Shown: in pieces, positions 23,397-33,725 of the stretch
How positions within the stretch are numbered: position 1 is the stretch's first letter
Layout of the letters: every line of letters begins with the position of its first letter
NCBI GenBank assembly: GCA_029204045.2
Contig: CM055081.1
Span: 7,264,568-7,328,567, forward strand
Length of the DNA: 64,000 nt
Source of the DNA: Tillandsia leiboldiana
Lineage: Eukaryota > Streptophyta > Magnoliopsida > Poales > Bromeliaceae
Reading direction: 5' to 3'
Notes under the pieces: model-generated
The model's input: the letters and a program-made list of their open reading frames with translations, nothing else
Told to the model about the DNA's origin: nothing
Database searches by the model: none
Translations under genes and position numbers: made by a program

Positions 23397-25927
23397 ATGA
23401 GCAACGGGAAGCTGGAGACGCGGACGTTCTTGGACGAGATACGGAGCATGGAGAAGGGTTGGCTCTTCGACTTGGGCCATCCCCTCCTCAACCGCATTGC
23501 CGAGAGCTTCGTCAAGGCCGCTGGGGTCTCTCTCTCTCCCCCCACCAACTCTTAAACTTACTTCCATTTCTTCCTTCTTCTCAGTACATTCTTCAATATT
23601 TTTTATATACAAAATTATTCTTATATAAAATAAATCTATATGACGTATTAGAATTAGTTGCCAGTAAAATCTTATAAATTGGATAGTCAATTTATTCAGA
23701 AATTAAAATCAAATCGAATTGTTTTTTTTATTTGGATGATCCTCATCTTCAGATTGGATTGGATTGCTTTTTTCGGCTTATTTATTTATGAGTTAAAAAT
23801 AGGTCCGGTGATAATAGGTCCAGAAGACTGTTAAGTTGAATTGGATGAGCTCAATAAGTTGAGTGGGACTACGATCCATAATAGACCTAACGATAAGAGG
23901 TCCGACAATAGACCTAACGTCTAAATGGGTTGAGTCCGGTCGAGATCTGTGGGCGCTGTATATATACGTTTTAAGTAAATTGGTTGCGTATTTCTAACGG
24001 TTCGAGCTTTTGGAATTAATAGTTAGCGCCAACGAGCCGACAGCTTTGTAATCAATAAAATTGTTCATTGAAAATCACCTTAGTTTTGGAGCTAAAGTTT
24101 TACTCGCAAATTTTGTCTGTGTGGCCAATTCGGTTCAGATCGGGGCAATCCAGGCGATCTCTCGGGATGCTTACTTCACGGCAGTGGAAGGTAACTTCAT
24201 GTCATCATTGTATCTTAACCTGAAACTAATTTGTCGCTGTTCAGTGAGATAAACATTGCTTCACCTTCTCTTGTTATTTCGGCATCACAGGCATGGTCGC
24301 AGATACGGACGGAGTGCCCGACATAGCCGCTGCCAACAGCAAGAGGAACAAATTTCCGGATGTGAGAGGTAGCCTTACTGAACTGAGTTAGCAGTTAACA
24401 ACAATACATATATATTGGCCATTTTGAGATAGACCTTTTCACTCCAATGTGATCTATTTCGGAATAGTTAAATTCGTAGATTAGCGTTCGGAAGAGTTAA
24501 AATTTATTAAATTATGTTTAAATTTGATCAAATTTCCAGCTTTTAGGAGTGACGATACAAAAATTAATGAATCCGTTTTGAAATGGCGAGTGGTCCTTGT
24601 TATGTATGGTTTTACTTTGAGAATGTTCTGATTGGATCGCATTGCAGGGGAGCACGGCAAGAAATCACTGGAAGTAGTGGTGAGAGGACTCTTCTTCTTC
24701 TTCTTTTCTTTTCTTTTTTAAATTTTATTATTTTACAAATGCTTTTATTTAGAACTTTCAGAATTTCTTGATACGAGTTCTTTACAATCGCAGGTAAAGA
24801 ATACTAGCAAGGAGTCACTCCAATGGGGTAAGGAGTCCAAAACTTTTTAAGTTTCTGCTTCAAGTTTTTCAAAAAATGATGTTGTTGATCAGAATATTTG
24901 AGGCCACATATACTAGTAATAATAATCAGACTAAAGCATTTTTGGTCGTCATTTAGTCCCAACGAGTTATTATTGCTAGCGAGTCGAATCGTGAAAAATA
25001 ATATACGAATAATCTCACATTTATCTGTTCTGTGTCTGTGATCTGGTCTAAATAGGAAACAAAATGAGTCCCCTCTAGAATCTCATAAGCAGGGAGAGTC
25101 TGTAACTAACACCCCTTCAAAACATACGAGACCACACACACTAGTAATAATAACTGGACTTAAGCATTATGAGTCGCGGTTTGAGTTCAATGAATTATTA
25201 TTGCTAGCGAGTCGGGTCGTGGAAGAAACGGTAGAAAGTTATAATAAGCTGCATAGCTTTTTCACTTGTTTGAATCGATGGCGCAAATGTCGCCAAAGTT
25301 ATCCAAGTATTCAAAATCTGAAAGTTCTTTCTGGGCATTCAGCTTCGGTGTAATTGAAGATGGTTAAGAAGATGATTACGCGTCAATGTATAATCCGAAC
25401 CATAGTTTCCTCGTATTGCGGAAAAGTATGAATGATGAAATCTTTGTATGCAGGAATGTCTGCTGGAATTTACTCTGGCCTAACCTATGGCTTGAGGGAA
25501 GTTCGCGGAACTCATGATTGGGTTTGTTACCAATATCCCTTATTTGTCTGCATCCGGCATTCTATCTTTCTTCTCTATAGCTCAAAATCCTCGAGGGGTT
25601 TGGAAAAAACATTTACAAACATTTTTCTTTAAAAAAGCTCAATTTTAAAGCTTTTCTGTGCTTCAGATAGCACTTACGTAGAAGCTCTGTATAGGTAGCG
25701 CATGGAAGTGTTGTTGCATTCATTTTCTTTGGTTATTGAAGTGCTTCTCAGTTTTTACTGAACATGTTTTCGGTACTCTGCAGAAGAACAGTGCAGTGGC
25801 AGGCGCGATCACCGGAGCTGCAGTAGCTCTGACCTCCGACAACGCCTCCCACGAGCAGATCGTCCAGTGCGCCATCACCGGAGCCGCATTGTCGACCGCT
25901 GCGAACCTGCTCTCCGGCATTTTCTGA
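23397..25927 (+). CDS. OEP16-2: Outer envelope pore protein 16-2 (PRAT/Tim17-22 family), 178 aa, 7 exons
   Basis: OEP16 proteins are amino-acid-selective channels of the plastid outer envelope in the PRAT superfamily; OEP16-2 is the seed/pollen type in Arabidopsis. Exons: 23397..23525, 24139..24190, 24291..24368, 24648..24679, 24794..24827, 25454..25521, 25784..25927; 537 nt, all phases agree. It starts MSNGKLETRTFLDEIRSMEK and GHPLLNRIAESFVKAAG; exon 5 encodes VKNTSKESLQW, exon 6 GMSAGIYSGLTYGLREVRG, exon 7 NSAVAGAITGAAVAL and CAITGAALSTAANLLSGIF. The glycine/alanine-rich helices of the PRAT motif are in exons 6-7. The charged loop in exons 3-5 after the first helix is the longer insertion that sets OEP16-2 apart from OEP16-1. 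Exons 4 and 5 are only 32 and 34 nt. Length equals the Arabidopsis protein. Intron 5 carries a TRIM relic. Confidence 0.93.
24893..25221 (+). mobile_element. TRIM retroelement relic, copy B, in OEP16-2 intron 5
   Basis: Two diverged LTR parts on the plus strand (about 24893..24985 and 25101..25221) share the 'actagtaataataa', 'ttaagcatt' and 'gttattattgctagcgagtcg' blocks of the family, with a shortened interior between. The second LTR starts TGTAACTAACACCCC. Confidence 0.7.
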
Positions 25928-26103
25928 TTAGGCTTAAGCTAACATGACCTCTGCTGAACTCTTTAGGTGCTTTATTTTTCCTTTTAAGTTTCTGGGTCCA
26001 TAAAACTGAGATGTGGATGCTTCTTTAGTCTTGGTTATGAACACAATCTACTTTTGTACTAGTTATCTGTTTCCTGTGTTATGCAGATAAATTTTTAGTG
26101 CTT

Positions 26104-26214
26104 TAGTACTCAGTTAATTGGTTATTTTTTTCAGTAGTAGTCTTAATTATTATCTAATTTTAGTACTAAGTTAATTGGTTATTTTTTTCAGTAGTAGTCT
26201 TAATTATTATCTAA
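26104..26214. repeat. 57 bp tandem duplication
   Basis: Two nearly identical units starting TAGTACT (26104..26160 and 26161..26214) just past the likely OEP16-2 3' end. Confidence 0.9.
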
Positions 26215-26254
26215 TTGATCTCCTCATTCAAAACACTCAATAATGGAAAAAAAA

Positions 26255-26535
26255 GAAGTTCTATATAGAACTATCGATATCCAATTATTATATTATTAAT
26301 AGTATTAAGTTATGAGTATTATTAAATTTTTAGTTTTTAGTTGAAAAAATGTAGAGTTAGAATAATGGTAATTTTTAAAGATTTGGTAGGTGAATGATAG
26401 AATAATATGATCTAAGCGATGAAAATGATCAAAGTAGAATCTAAGCGATGAAAATGATCAAAGTAGTGGATCTAACGGCGAAAAACATAATAGCACCAAC
26501 TGCTTAATGCTATTAATAGCATAGTAATCAAACTC
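26255..26535. mobile_element. Diverged relative of foldback MITE family 1
   Basis: The reverse complement begins GAGTTTGATTACTATGCTAT and has 'gttggtgctattatg...cgccgttagatc', matching the plan of family 1 (GAG..GATTACTATGCTT, GGTGCTT, CCGTTAGATC). The other end is GAAGTTCTATATAGAAC. It contains an internal tandem duplication around 26412..26465 (27 bp unit). Confidence 0.5.
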
Positions 26536-26951
26536 TTTATATTTTATAGATCTTTTATTCTAGAATTCATAAAAGCATGTTTCAAAGTTGGAACGATATA
26601 AGAAATCGAATCCTTTTCAGAAATTTTTTTACTAACTTTAAATGATTTCTCATTTATCTTTGATCTTGGAGGATAGTATCATTTTTTTTTTGGTCTATTC
26701 TATCAATTATTGCGCTAAAAAAAGTATGGTAAAAATATTTTAAAAATAAAGACTCAATAGTCGATATTATATATATATAGTAAACCAAGTAGAAAGCATA
26801 ACATTAAAAATAACACACAGAACAATTTTCCTATGATGCCCAAGTAGTGAACAAAAGGGCAATAATTAATAGAGCATGTCATGGGAGACATTTTGTAAGT
26901 ACAAAAATAGAAGCATAAATAAGGAAATAGCAGTAAGCCAAAAAAATATAG

Positions 26952-27055
26952 ATGGGAAGAAAATATAGAATCTCCGAACTATTCGACCAGCTTAGAGGTG
27001 CAGAAGTCTTCTCAAATATTGATTTACGATTCAGATACCATCAGCTGAAAATCAA
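26952..27055 (+). mobile_element. Ty3/gypsy reverse transcriptase scrap
   Basis: About 35 codons reading RISELFDQLRGAEVFSNIDL followed by RFRYHQLKIK. This matches the plant gypsy RT block 'LFDQLxGAxVFSxIDLRxGYHQLxI' (the conserved G is lost here). It ends where a TRIM LTR fragment begins. Confidence 0.85.
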
Positions 27056-27375
27056 AATCAAGTTATTATTGCTAGTTGATCGAGTCGTTATATTTAGTAT
27101 CAAAACTAATAACCAACCGGAAATGTGTAACGAGTTTCGACTGAGTCTGGGTCTAGATGACAGAACTAGCGAGATATATCTCACATTGTCCGGTAATCTT
27201 GGACTGTGTGTGTGTTTAGGCTGACGTCTAAACGGGGAGAGTCCGTGACACTCCAATAGTCGCACATTGGATGGGAATAGAGTTGTGATTGAATATATAA
27301 GAGACTTGGACACTAGTAATAATAACTGAAGTTTAAGTATTTTGGACTGTGATTTTGACCCACATCGAACACAAA
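27053..27375 (+). mobile_element. TRIM retroelement, copy C (5' LTR truncated)
   Basis: The end of the 5' LTR (TTATTATTGCTAGTTGATCG to CGTTATA), a primer-binding-like TAGTATCAAAACTAATAACC, an interior of about 150 bp with no ORF of note, then a purine stretch CTAAACGGGGAGAG and the 3' LTR from about 27245. The 3' LTR contains a USE-like GTCGCACATTG (27259..27269) and TATATAAG from 27294. Confidence 0.85.
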
Positions 27376-27962
27376 TGAATATTCACGAATATCAGTTAAG
27401 AAAAAACCTTTTTGATCAATATTAATCTAATTAATAGTTTTTTTAGGGGCCAATATAGGCAACAGTTGGTAATGGCCATAAACTAGCTGAGAATTGTTCA
27501 AAATACAACGTAGTTTACATACAGAAGAAAAATGCACTATATTAATTAGATGATTTGATGAATGAAGTATAAGAATATAACTATGTGACAGGAGATAAAT
27601 TCTTTTGCTTCGACTTCACCGCATGTTTATTCTTTTTTCTTATATTAATATCTTTACAAATAAATTTTTGAAGAAAAACTTGGCATTAAAGTTTGGAGGG
27701 GTAAATTGCACTACATATTTTGGAATAATCTAACAAATAAAATTTTCACAAGATACATGATGCTATCTATGTTATATAGATAGACAACTTATGATAGCTT
27801 TGGGATCAATGTTGAATTAAACTTGTTTCATTTTCTCATATATAATTAGCATCAGATATTTGTCCATTTGATAAGTAAATTTTTTTTTAACTAAATAAGT
27901 AATTTTTATAAAAAAAGTACCTCAGCATAAAGACTATTTGAGGAGCCTCTCAATGACCTTCT

Positions 27963-28330
27963 TATGACATCCCAATAGTCCCACATCAGATGGGAGTGTA
28001 AATGTTTTTGGGTATATATAAAATATGGACACTAATAATAATAATTGGGCTTAAGCATGTTGGGCTGTGGTGTGGGCCCAACGAATTATTATTGCTAGTG
28101 GACCGGGTCGTTATATTTGATATCAGAATCAATAACTAGCCGGAAGTGTGTGATGAGTCTCGGCTGAGTCTGTGTTTAGATGACAGGGCTAGCGAGACAA
28201 GTCTCATTGTGTGTGTGTGTTTGGACTTTGGGCTAATGAGGACGTCAGGCCTAAACGGGAGAAGTCTGTGACACCCCATGAGGACACCCCAATAGTCTCT
28301 CTTTGGGTATATATAAGATATAATGTGTTT
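27963..28330 (+). mobile_element. TRIM retroelement, copy D
   Basis: 5' LTR 27963..28115, primer-binding-like TTTGATATCAGAATC from 28116, interior of about 150 bp, polypurine AAACGGGAGAAG, and a partial 3' LTR starting TGTGACACCCC near 28267. The 5' LTR carries GTCCCACATCA (27978..27988) then TATATATA from 28013. Total size of about 370 bp with no coding capacity defines a TRIM. It runs head-on into copy E. Confidence 0.88.
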
Positions 28331-28757
28331 GGACTTAAGCCTAGCTATTATTATTAGCGTCCATTGTCTATTATATACCTAATCACAATTTTATTCAAAC
28401 TCCCTCTGTTTAAGCCTGATGCCCTCGTTAGCCCAATCACACGCGCATCCCAAGATCACTATGCGGTGTGAGACTTGTCTCACTAGCCCTGTCACACGCA
28501 CATCCCAAGATCACCATGCGGTGTGAGACTTGTCTCGCTAGCTCTGTCATCTTGATCCAGGCTCAGCCAAGATTCATCACACACTTCCGACTGGTGGTTG
28601 GCTCTGATACCAAATGTAACGACCCGCCCTACTAGCAATAATAACTTGTTGGGCCCAACCACAGCCTAAAATACGTAAGCCTAGTTATTATTACTATTGT
28701 TCATATGCCTAATCACAATTTCATTCCCATTCGATATGGAATTATTGGGGTGTCACA
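28331..28757 (-). mobile_element. TRIM retroelement, copy E
   Basis: The minus-strand copy with the best primer-binding site: GGCTCTGATACCA at 28600..28612, the complement of TGGTATCAGAGCC, which pairs with the 3' end of initiator tRNA-Met. The 5' LTR is 28615..28757 (TGT...ACA ends on its strand). A partial 3' LTR meets that of copy D near 28330..28400. The interior contains a near-duplicated block ending 'gcggtgtgagacttgtctc'. Confidence 0.88.
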
Positions 28758-28854
28758 TCTTCTTCTGTGACGAAGGCGTCGCCGCATTCGTAGGATTCCT
28801 CCAGGTACTCGCTTTCGCGTGGGGGAGCGTTGAGGAAGATGTTCTTGAGGAGAA

Positions 28855-29170
28855 AGATGGAGATGAAGTGGTTGTTGGGGGAGGTGAAGGGAGAGGATGG
28901 GGAGAGTACAGGGAGTAGGTGTGAAAGACGTCCATAAGCATGGGCAGCAATACAGGAAGGATGCGTTGGTTGTTGATGTTGTTGGTTGATGAGAAAGAAA
29001 GAAAAAAAAAAAAAAAAAAAAGATGGAGATGAAGGGGTTGTTGGGGAAGATGATGGGAATGAGTGGGGAGAGTACAAGAAGTAGGTGTGGAAGACATTCA
29101 GAAGCATAGGCGGTGATAGAAGAAGGATGCGTTGGTGGTTGACGTTGTTGATTGATGAGAACGAATGAGA
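28855..29170. repeat. Two-unit tandem duplication (about 166 bp period), origin unknown
   Basis: Units from 28855 and 29021, each starting AGATGGAGATGAAG and sharing 'gggagagtacag/aagtaggtgtg' and 'gatgcgttggt' blocks, separated by an A-rich run. On the minus strand an open frame of 188 codons crosses both, but it is low complexity (Ser/Leu, Tyr/Ile) and follows the repeats, so I do not call it a gene. Confidence 0.75.
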
Positions 29171-29180
29171 AAAAAAAAGA

Positions 29181-29181
29181 A

Positions 29182-29240
<59 letters not shown>
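29181..29240. repeat. Compound (TA)n(GA)n microsatellite
   Basis: TA run to about 29208 followed by GA run to about 29240. Confidence 0.9.
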
Positions 29241-29245
<5 letters not shown>

Positions 29246-29302
29246 TGATCTGTGTGAGTGGGCTCTATTTTTTTTTTGGATGATGATGAGAAGAAAAAAA
29301 AA

Positions 29303-29473
29303 GAGCAATGCTACATGTACATCCCGAAGGGGTGTACATCATACATCTCCACCATTTTAATGGTGACGATATTTTTTACGGGTCACATCAAGTGACCCAT
29401 CATCACACCCCCACTCTTAGATGAGTGGGGTGTGAGATGTACACCCCTTACGGATGTACACATAGCATTTTCC
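29303..29473. mobile_element. Mutator-type MITE, family 2, copy 2 (171 bp)
   Basis: Inverted relative to the copy at 9989 and closely similar to it along its whole length. Ends GAGCAATGCTACATGTAC and, mirrored, GGAAAATGCTATGTGTAC. Nine A bases flank each side, consistent with (but not proof of) a 9 bp target duplication in a poly-A stretch. Confidence 0.88.
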
Positions 29474-30071
29474 AAAAAAAAAAAGAAAGAGAGTAAGTGA
29501 TCCTTACGAGTTGGCTCCACTCCTTCGTGAAATACGGAGAAGATTTTCTGGTTCGATTCATAAAGTTTATAAATATATAAAATTTTTTAGAACTATCATC
29601 TCTAATTTTTTTTTATTAATAGATGTGAGTAATATTATAATTATAAAAATAATTTCATAAAGTATTATTTATAAAAATAATTTAATTTGATGAATGAATT
29701 ATCATGTTGTAAATACACTAAATTATTCACTATTTTTTAAAAAATATTAAAATTATTTTTAAAATTTAATACTATATATTTTTCAAAGTACAAAAGTAAA
29801 AAATACATACATTATGTGAAAGTTAAGAATGATTTATTATTTTAAAAAAACGGTGAATAATTTATCGCTAAAACAGAAACAAAAATCATTCACAGTATTA
29901 ATTTAATTTTATAAATAAAAATTTGTAGTTTCTATTTGTACAATAAAATTCAGAAGCCAAAAAGCCATCTCACCTCTGCCCCAAAAGTTACCACCCCAAT
30001 AGTAAGAGTTAAAACCCCTAAAGCAGCTTCTCAAGGAAGCAGAAGCAGAAGTCGAAGCAGCAGCAGGAGCC

Positions 30072-30675
30072 ATGAGTACCATGAAATTTTGCCGAGAATG
30101 GTAAATTTCCAAAGTCCCCACATCATGTAAAAGCCCCATCTTTTTTCTTCTTTTTTTTTTTTTTTCCTTTTTCTTTTGTGGTTTTTTTTTTGTTCTTGTG
30201 TTATGTAGAGCACTCAAAGTTTCCATCATTTGTGGCTTTTTTACTAAATCTGGGCTCCTTTTTATGTTTTTATGTTTTTATGTTTTTTTGGTGTTTTTTT
30301 TTGGTCTTTTGGGGTTTTGCAGCAACAATATATTGTACCCAAAAGAGGATAGAGAGCAAAAGATCCTCCTCTATGCATGCCGCAACTGTGACCACCAGGT
30401 TCTTAATCCACCTCCTCCCTATTTTCTATTTTTATTTGGTGTGGAAAAAGTGGAGCTTCGATGTAATATATAATCTGCTAGTTGAGTTTTTGGAGAGAAG
30501 AAAAAAAAAAAAGAGAATTTGTTTTGCATCATTTTGTTTGTTTTCAGAAAGATGCAGATCAAGAAGTGTTTTTTTGAGTATAGCTGTTGTGACTTTTTTT
30601 TTTGAGAGAATGTAGCATGCTACCGCTTCATTCAAGTTAATATGAACTAAGCAACGAGATGAGGCCAGCCTCAGG

Positions 30676-30709
<34 letters not shown>

Positions 30710-33700
30710 GTTAACAGATGGACTCCCAAAGGCAGCGAAGGGCGCGGATAGAGCCAAGGAGTTGCTTCCCATTGACCCGCTTGTTGACGAAGATCCGGCT
30801 GTTTCGCTCCAGCCAGATCGACCACCAGGTAGCGGCAAGGATAGTTCTTTTTTTCCTTCCTTGGCTACCCCCAATCTGGCAGCACTTCTCCCATAATGAT
30901 CCCGCCGAATCGCAAGTACCTAGGAGCCGTTTGTAGGTTAGTTGGGAGCCCAACATTACCCGGCTAGCATCGCAGACGACAAGAAGGTGGTCAACGGTCT
31001 CAGTGGCTGCCCCGCAGAAAACGCACCTGTCATCCCCTGCCCAACTAGTAAAAGAGAGGTTGTCTTTTGTCCGGATCCTTCCTTTCAATGCCAGCCACAG
31101 GAAGATCTTGACTTTCAGCGGGGCTTTGGTGGCCCAAACCTCATCAAAAGTGCGGACCGATACCCCACTATACTGTAGAAAGTCGTAAGTCGACTTAACC
31201 GAGAAGGCTTCCGAGTTGTCCCATCGCCACCGCAGTAAGTCCGCCCCCCTTCCCGGGGATTTGGAAGATAAAAGGTCTTTCAACTCCCTGATGGTGGCGC
31301 AAGATAGTTGTCTCCTGAGGGGAATCCCCGAGAGAATACGGTTCCACTTCCATCCTGCCCTGCTGCGGCACTCTGCAATCCGTCTGTTCTTGGCCGTGAT
31401 TTTCCTGAAGATAGTCGGAAACTGGTGGCAGAGGGGCGTCATGTCCCCCCACTTGTCCCGCCATAGTTCAATCTTTTTCCCGTCCCCAAGCGCGTAGTGG
31501 GCACCGCAACTGAATACCTCCTTGACACTCAGAACACTCTTCCACCAGTGGGAGGAAGGAGAGAAAGAAGCTCCTTCCCGGAGCGGTCTCCTTCTGGTAT
31601 AATAAAGGTGAGAGACCAGCCGCCCCCAAAGGTAATTACCACCAGACAGCAGTTTCCACCACCACTTCGTTAGCAGAGCAGAGTTCATGTTGCGGAGATC
31701 AAGAATCCCAAGCCCTCCATCCGTCCGCTTACGACAAGCAGTCCGCCAGCTAACCAGGCAGTGACCACCGAGGGCCGAACACTCACCTTTCCAAAAGAAG
31801 GCACGCCGAAGAGCTTCCATGCGGCTTATAGCCCATTTGGGAGCTCTGAAAACCGAAAGAGCGTAGAGAGGTAAGCTGGTGAGCGTAGAATTTACCAGGG
31901 TTAGCCTGCCCCCTTGCGAAAGCAGCTTTGCCCGCCACCCCTCGATCCTATTCCGAAACTTATTGATAACCGACCACCAGTCATCCTTCGATAACCGTTT
32001 GTTAGTGAGTGGCAGGCCTAAATATTTGATAGGGAGGTTTCCCAGCCTGCAGCCAATTAGGCCTGCCAACCTCCTCCCCCGACTTGGCCGGCCGCCAAAG
32101 TATAGGAGCTCCGACTTAGACCAGTTAATTTTGAGACCGGAAGACCATTCGAACAGTTGCCACATGAACTTAAGGTGACGCACTTCACTGCGATTGGCCT
32201 TGCAGAAGAAGATAGAATCATCGGCGTATTGAATGATCGCCACCTTGCACCCCGCCGCCGGCCCCATCCCCGAGAACATCTTGTTGGAAACCGCTCGCTC
32301 CGTCAGTCGCGCAAGCCCTTCCGTCAATCGGCTGTTGTGACTTTTGCTTCTCGAATACAAAAAAAATTGTTCCTGAAGCCATGCTAACTAGATCTTTTAT
32401 GCATCATTAAGTAACACCTACTTACATCTGAATGCTAAATAGATTTGTTTTTAGGTTCTATCTATGGAAAGCAAATTGGAATAGCTGGGCATCTTTGCGA
32501 GTCTAAAGACTAAAATCAGGCTTGATAGTTCTTATACAACTAAGATCTTAACTTCTGTTGAATATACATATTAAAAATACCGTTCTCTAATGGCTTAAAC
32601 CATTGGAGAACAACAGCTGTTTCAAGCACTATTTAACATGATATCAGCGTAAAAGGTAGGTCTAGAGTTCGAGTCCTGCATGGCTCCTTACTTTGTTTAG
32701 TTTCTCCCCATTTAATTCATGTCCATGTTTTAAACTTATCCCAGACGTGAGTAAGAGTGTTGAATATAAGTATTGAAAACACCGTGGTTTATTCCTTCTT
32801 TTGTAAATCTCCTTAGAACTTTGGATAAGATAAAAAAAAAACCTGCAGCTGCTGCATTGGTTCACTTTGGAAGCACTTCCTCCAGCTGCTGCATTGCTCT
32901 AATTTCTCCTAAATCTTGTATATTTTTACCGTATATTCTTATCGTCTCTGATGGAGTTCCTCCCTGCTCTTTCAGGAAGTTACTGATTACAATTGCGTCT
33001 ATAGAAATGAGGTACATCACGCCATTGGCGAACGCACGCAAGTCCTGCAAGACGTCGCGGCCGATCCGACCCTCCCTCGAACTAAGTCTGTCAGGTGTGC
33101 CGAGTGCGGTCATCCAGAAGCCGTCTTTTTCCAGGTCCAGTTATTTTCTCGACTCTCTCACCTTGTTTCAGTGAGTTGTGCGCTATTACATAGCGAATCT
33201 CTCGGTTCTAAGGTTGCATGAAAGTAATAAAGAGGGGAATAGCAAAATATATTTTCAAGGTTACCCTTAATTCTCTCGGTTGAAATTATTTAAGTTATTT
33301 CACTGCTTTGTATACTTCCTCATGTATGTAAATCTTGGTCTTGTAAATCTTGGTCTTAGCATTCATGAGCAAAAATGCCGCTCTCACAATTATTAAGAGT
33401 GTAACTTCCACACATATATAGACAAGCAAATTCTTTTGCTTCGCTGCAACATAATCTTCTTCCTATCTAGTGAAAAGATGGCCCAGAAAATGATAATCAA
33501 TGATAAGGACGCTTTATTATCTATAGCTTGATGTATCACACTTTTCGTGCAATTTTATATTCGATGGATGTGGTATGGTTTCGGTCGGTGTTTGTTTCGA
33601 ATGCGTTCTTTGGAAGGGGGGAAATAATTAAATAAAAATTGCAGGCTGCTACCAGAGGCGAGGAAGGTATGACTCTTTTCTTCGTCTGCTGCAATCCAAG

Positions 33701-33725
33701 CTGTGGGCATAGGTGGAGAGATTGA
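30072..33725 (+). CDS. NRPB9: RNA polymerase II subunit RPB9, 114 aa, 4 exons
   Basis: RPB9 is a small zinc-ribbon subunit of RNA polymerase II involved in start-site choice, fidelity and the response to TFIIS. Exons: 30072..30100, 30323..30398, 32976..33134, 33645..33725; 345 nt, phases agree, and the length equals the plant family. N-terminal zinc ribbon: C7, C10, C29, C32 (FCREC ... YACRNCDH). C-terminal TFIIS-like ribbon: C76, C79, C103, C108 (CAECGH ... FFVCCNPSCGHRW). The middle has EVTDYNCVYRNEVHH and DPTLPRTKSV. The start MSTMKFCREC matches plant RPB9. Exon 1 is only 29 nt, so coding starts nine codons before the first intron. Intron 2 (2577 bp) contains a full-frame 1.7 kb LINE fragment and a small LTR element, both outside the splice sites. 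Paralogues NRPD9B/NRPE9B of Pol IV/V are nearly identical, so the assignment to Pol II is by default. Confidence 0.95.
30598..32330 (-). mobile_element. 5'-truncated LINE with open RT/zf-RVT frame in NRPB9 intron 2
   Basis: A 15 bp target duplication GCTGTTGTGACTTTT flanks it (30583..30597 and 32331..32345). The minus-strand frame is open for over 530 codons to a stop at 30711: it holds the RT catalytic YADD in IIQYADDSIFFCK, then SSGLKINWSKSEL, and at the C-end the zf-RVT segment CVFCGAATETVDHLLVVCDA. The N-terminal endonuclease and upstream RT motifs are lost by 5' truncation. The 3' UTR has an A run (plus strand) at about 30676..30706 and the palindrome GTAGCATGCTAC near the poly-A tail, as in the LINE at 10420. 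The long open frame suggests a fairly young insertion. It lies antisense to its host gene. Confidence 0.95.
32556..32784 (+). mobile_element. Second TRIM-like LTR element in NRPB9 intron 2
   Basis: An 83 bp LTR (32556..32638, TGTTGAATATA to TTTAACA) is followed at once by TGATATCAGCG, a degenerate tRNA-Met primer-binding site. After about 120 bp the LTR start returns (TGTTGAATATAAGTATTG from 32758) but is truncated after about 27 bp. The interior contains 'ggtctagagttcgagtcctgc', which resembles a Pol III B box but is not part of a tRNA fold. Confidence 0.7.

Noticed and set aside
28742..29308. 188-codon minus-strand open frame
   Set aside because: It is low complexity (Ser/Leu and Tyr/Ile runs from GA and TA microsatellites) and simply follows a two-unit tandem repeat next to a TRIM LTR; no domain or splice structure.
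32639..32680. Possible tRNA ('gagttcgagtcctgc')
   Set aside because: Looks like a B box, but no cloverleaf can be formed; it is part of the interior of a small LTR element.
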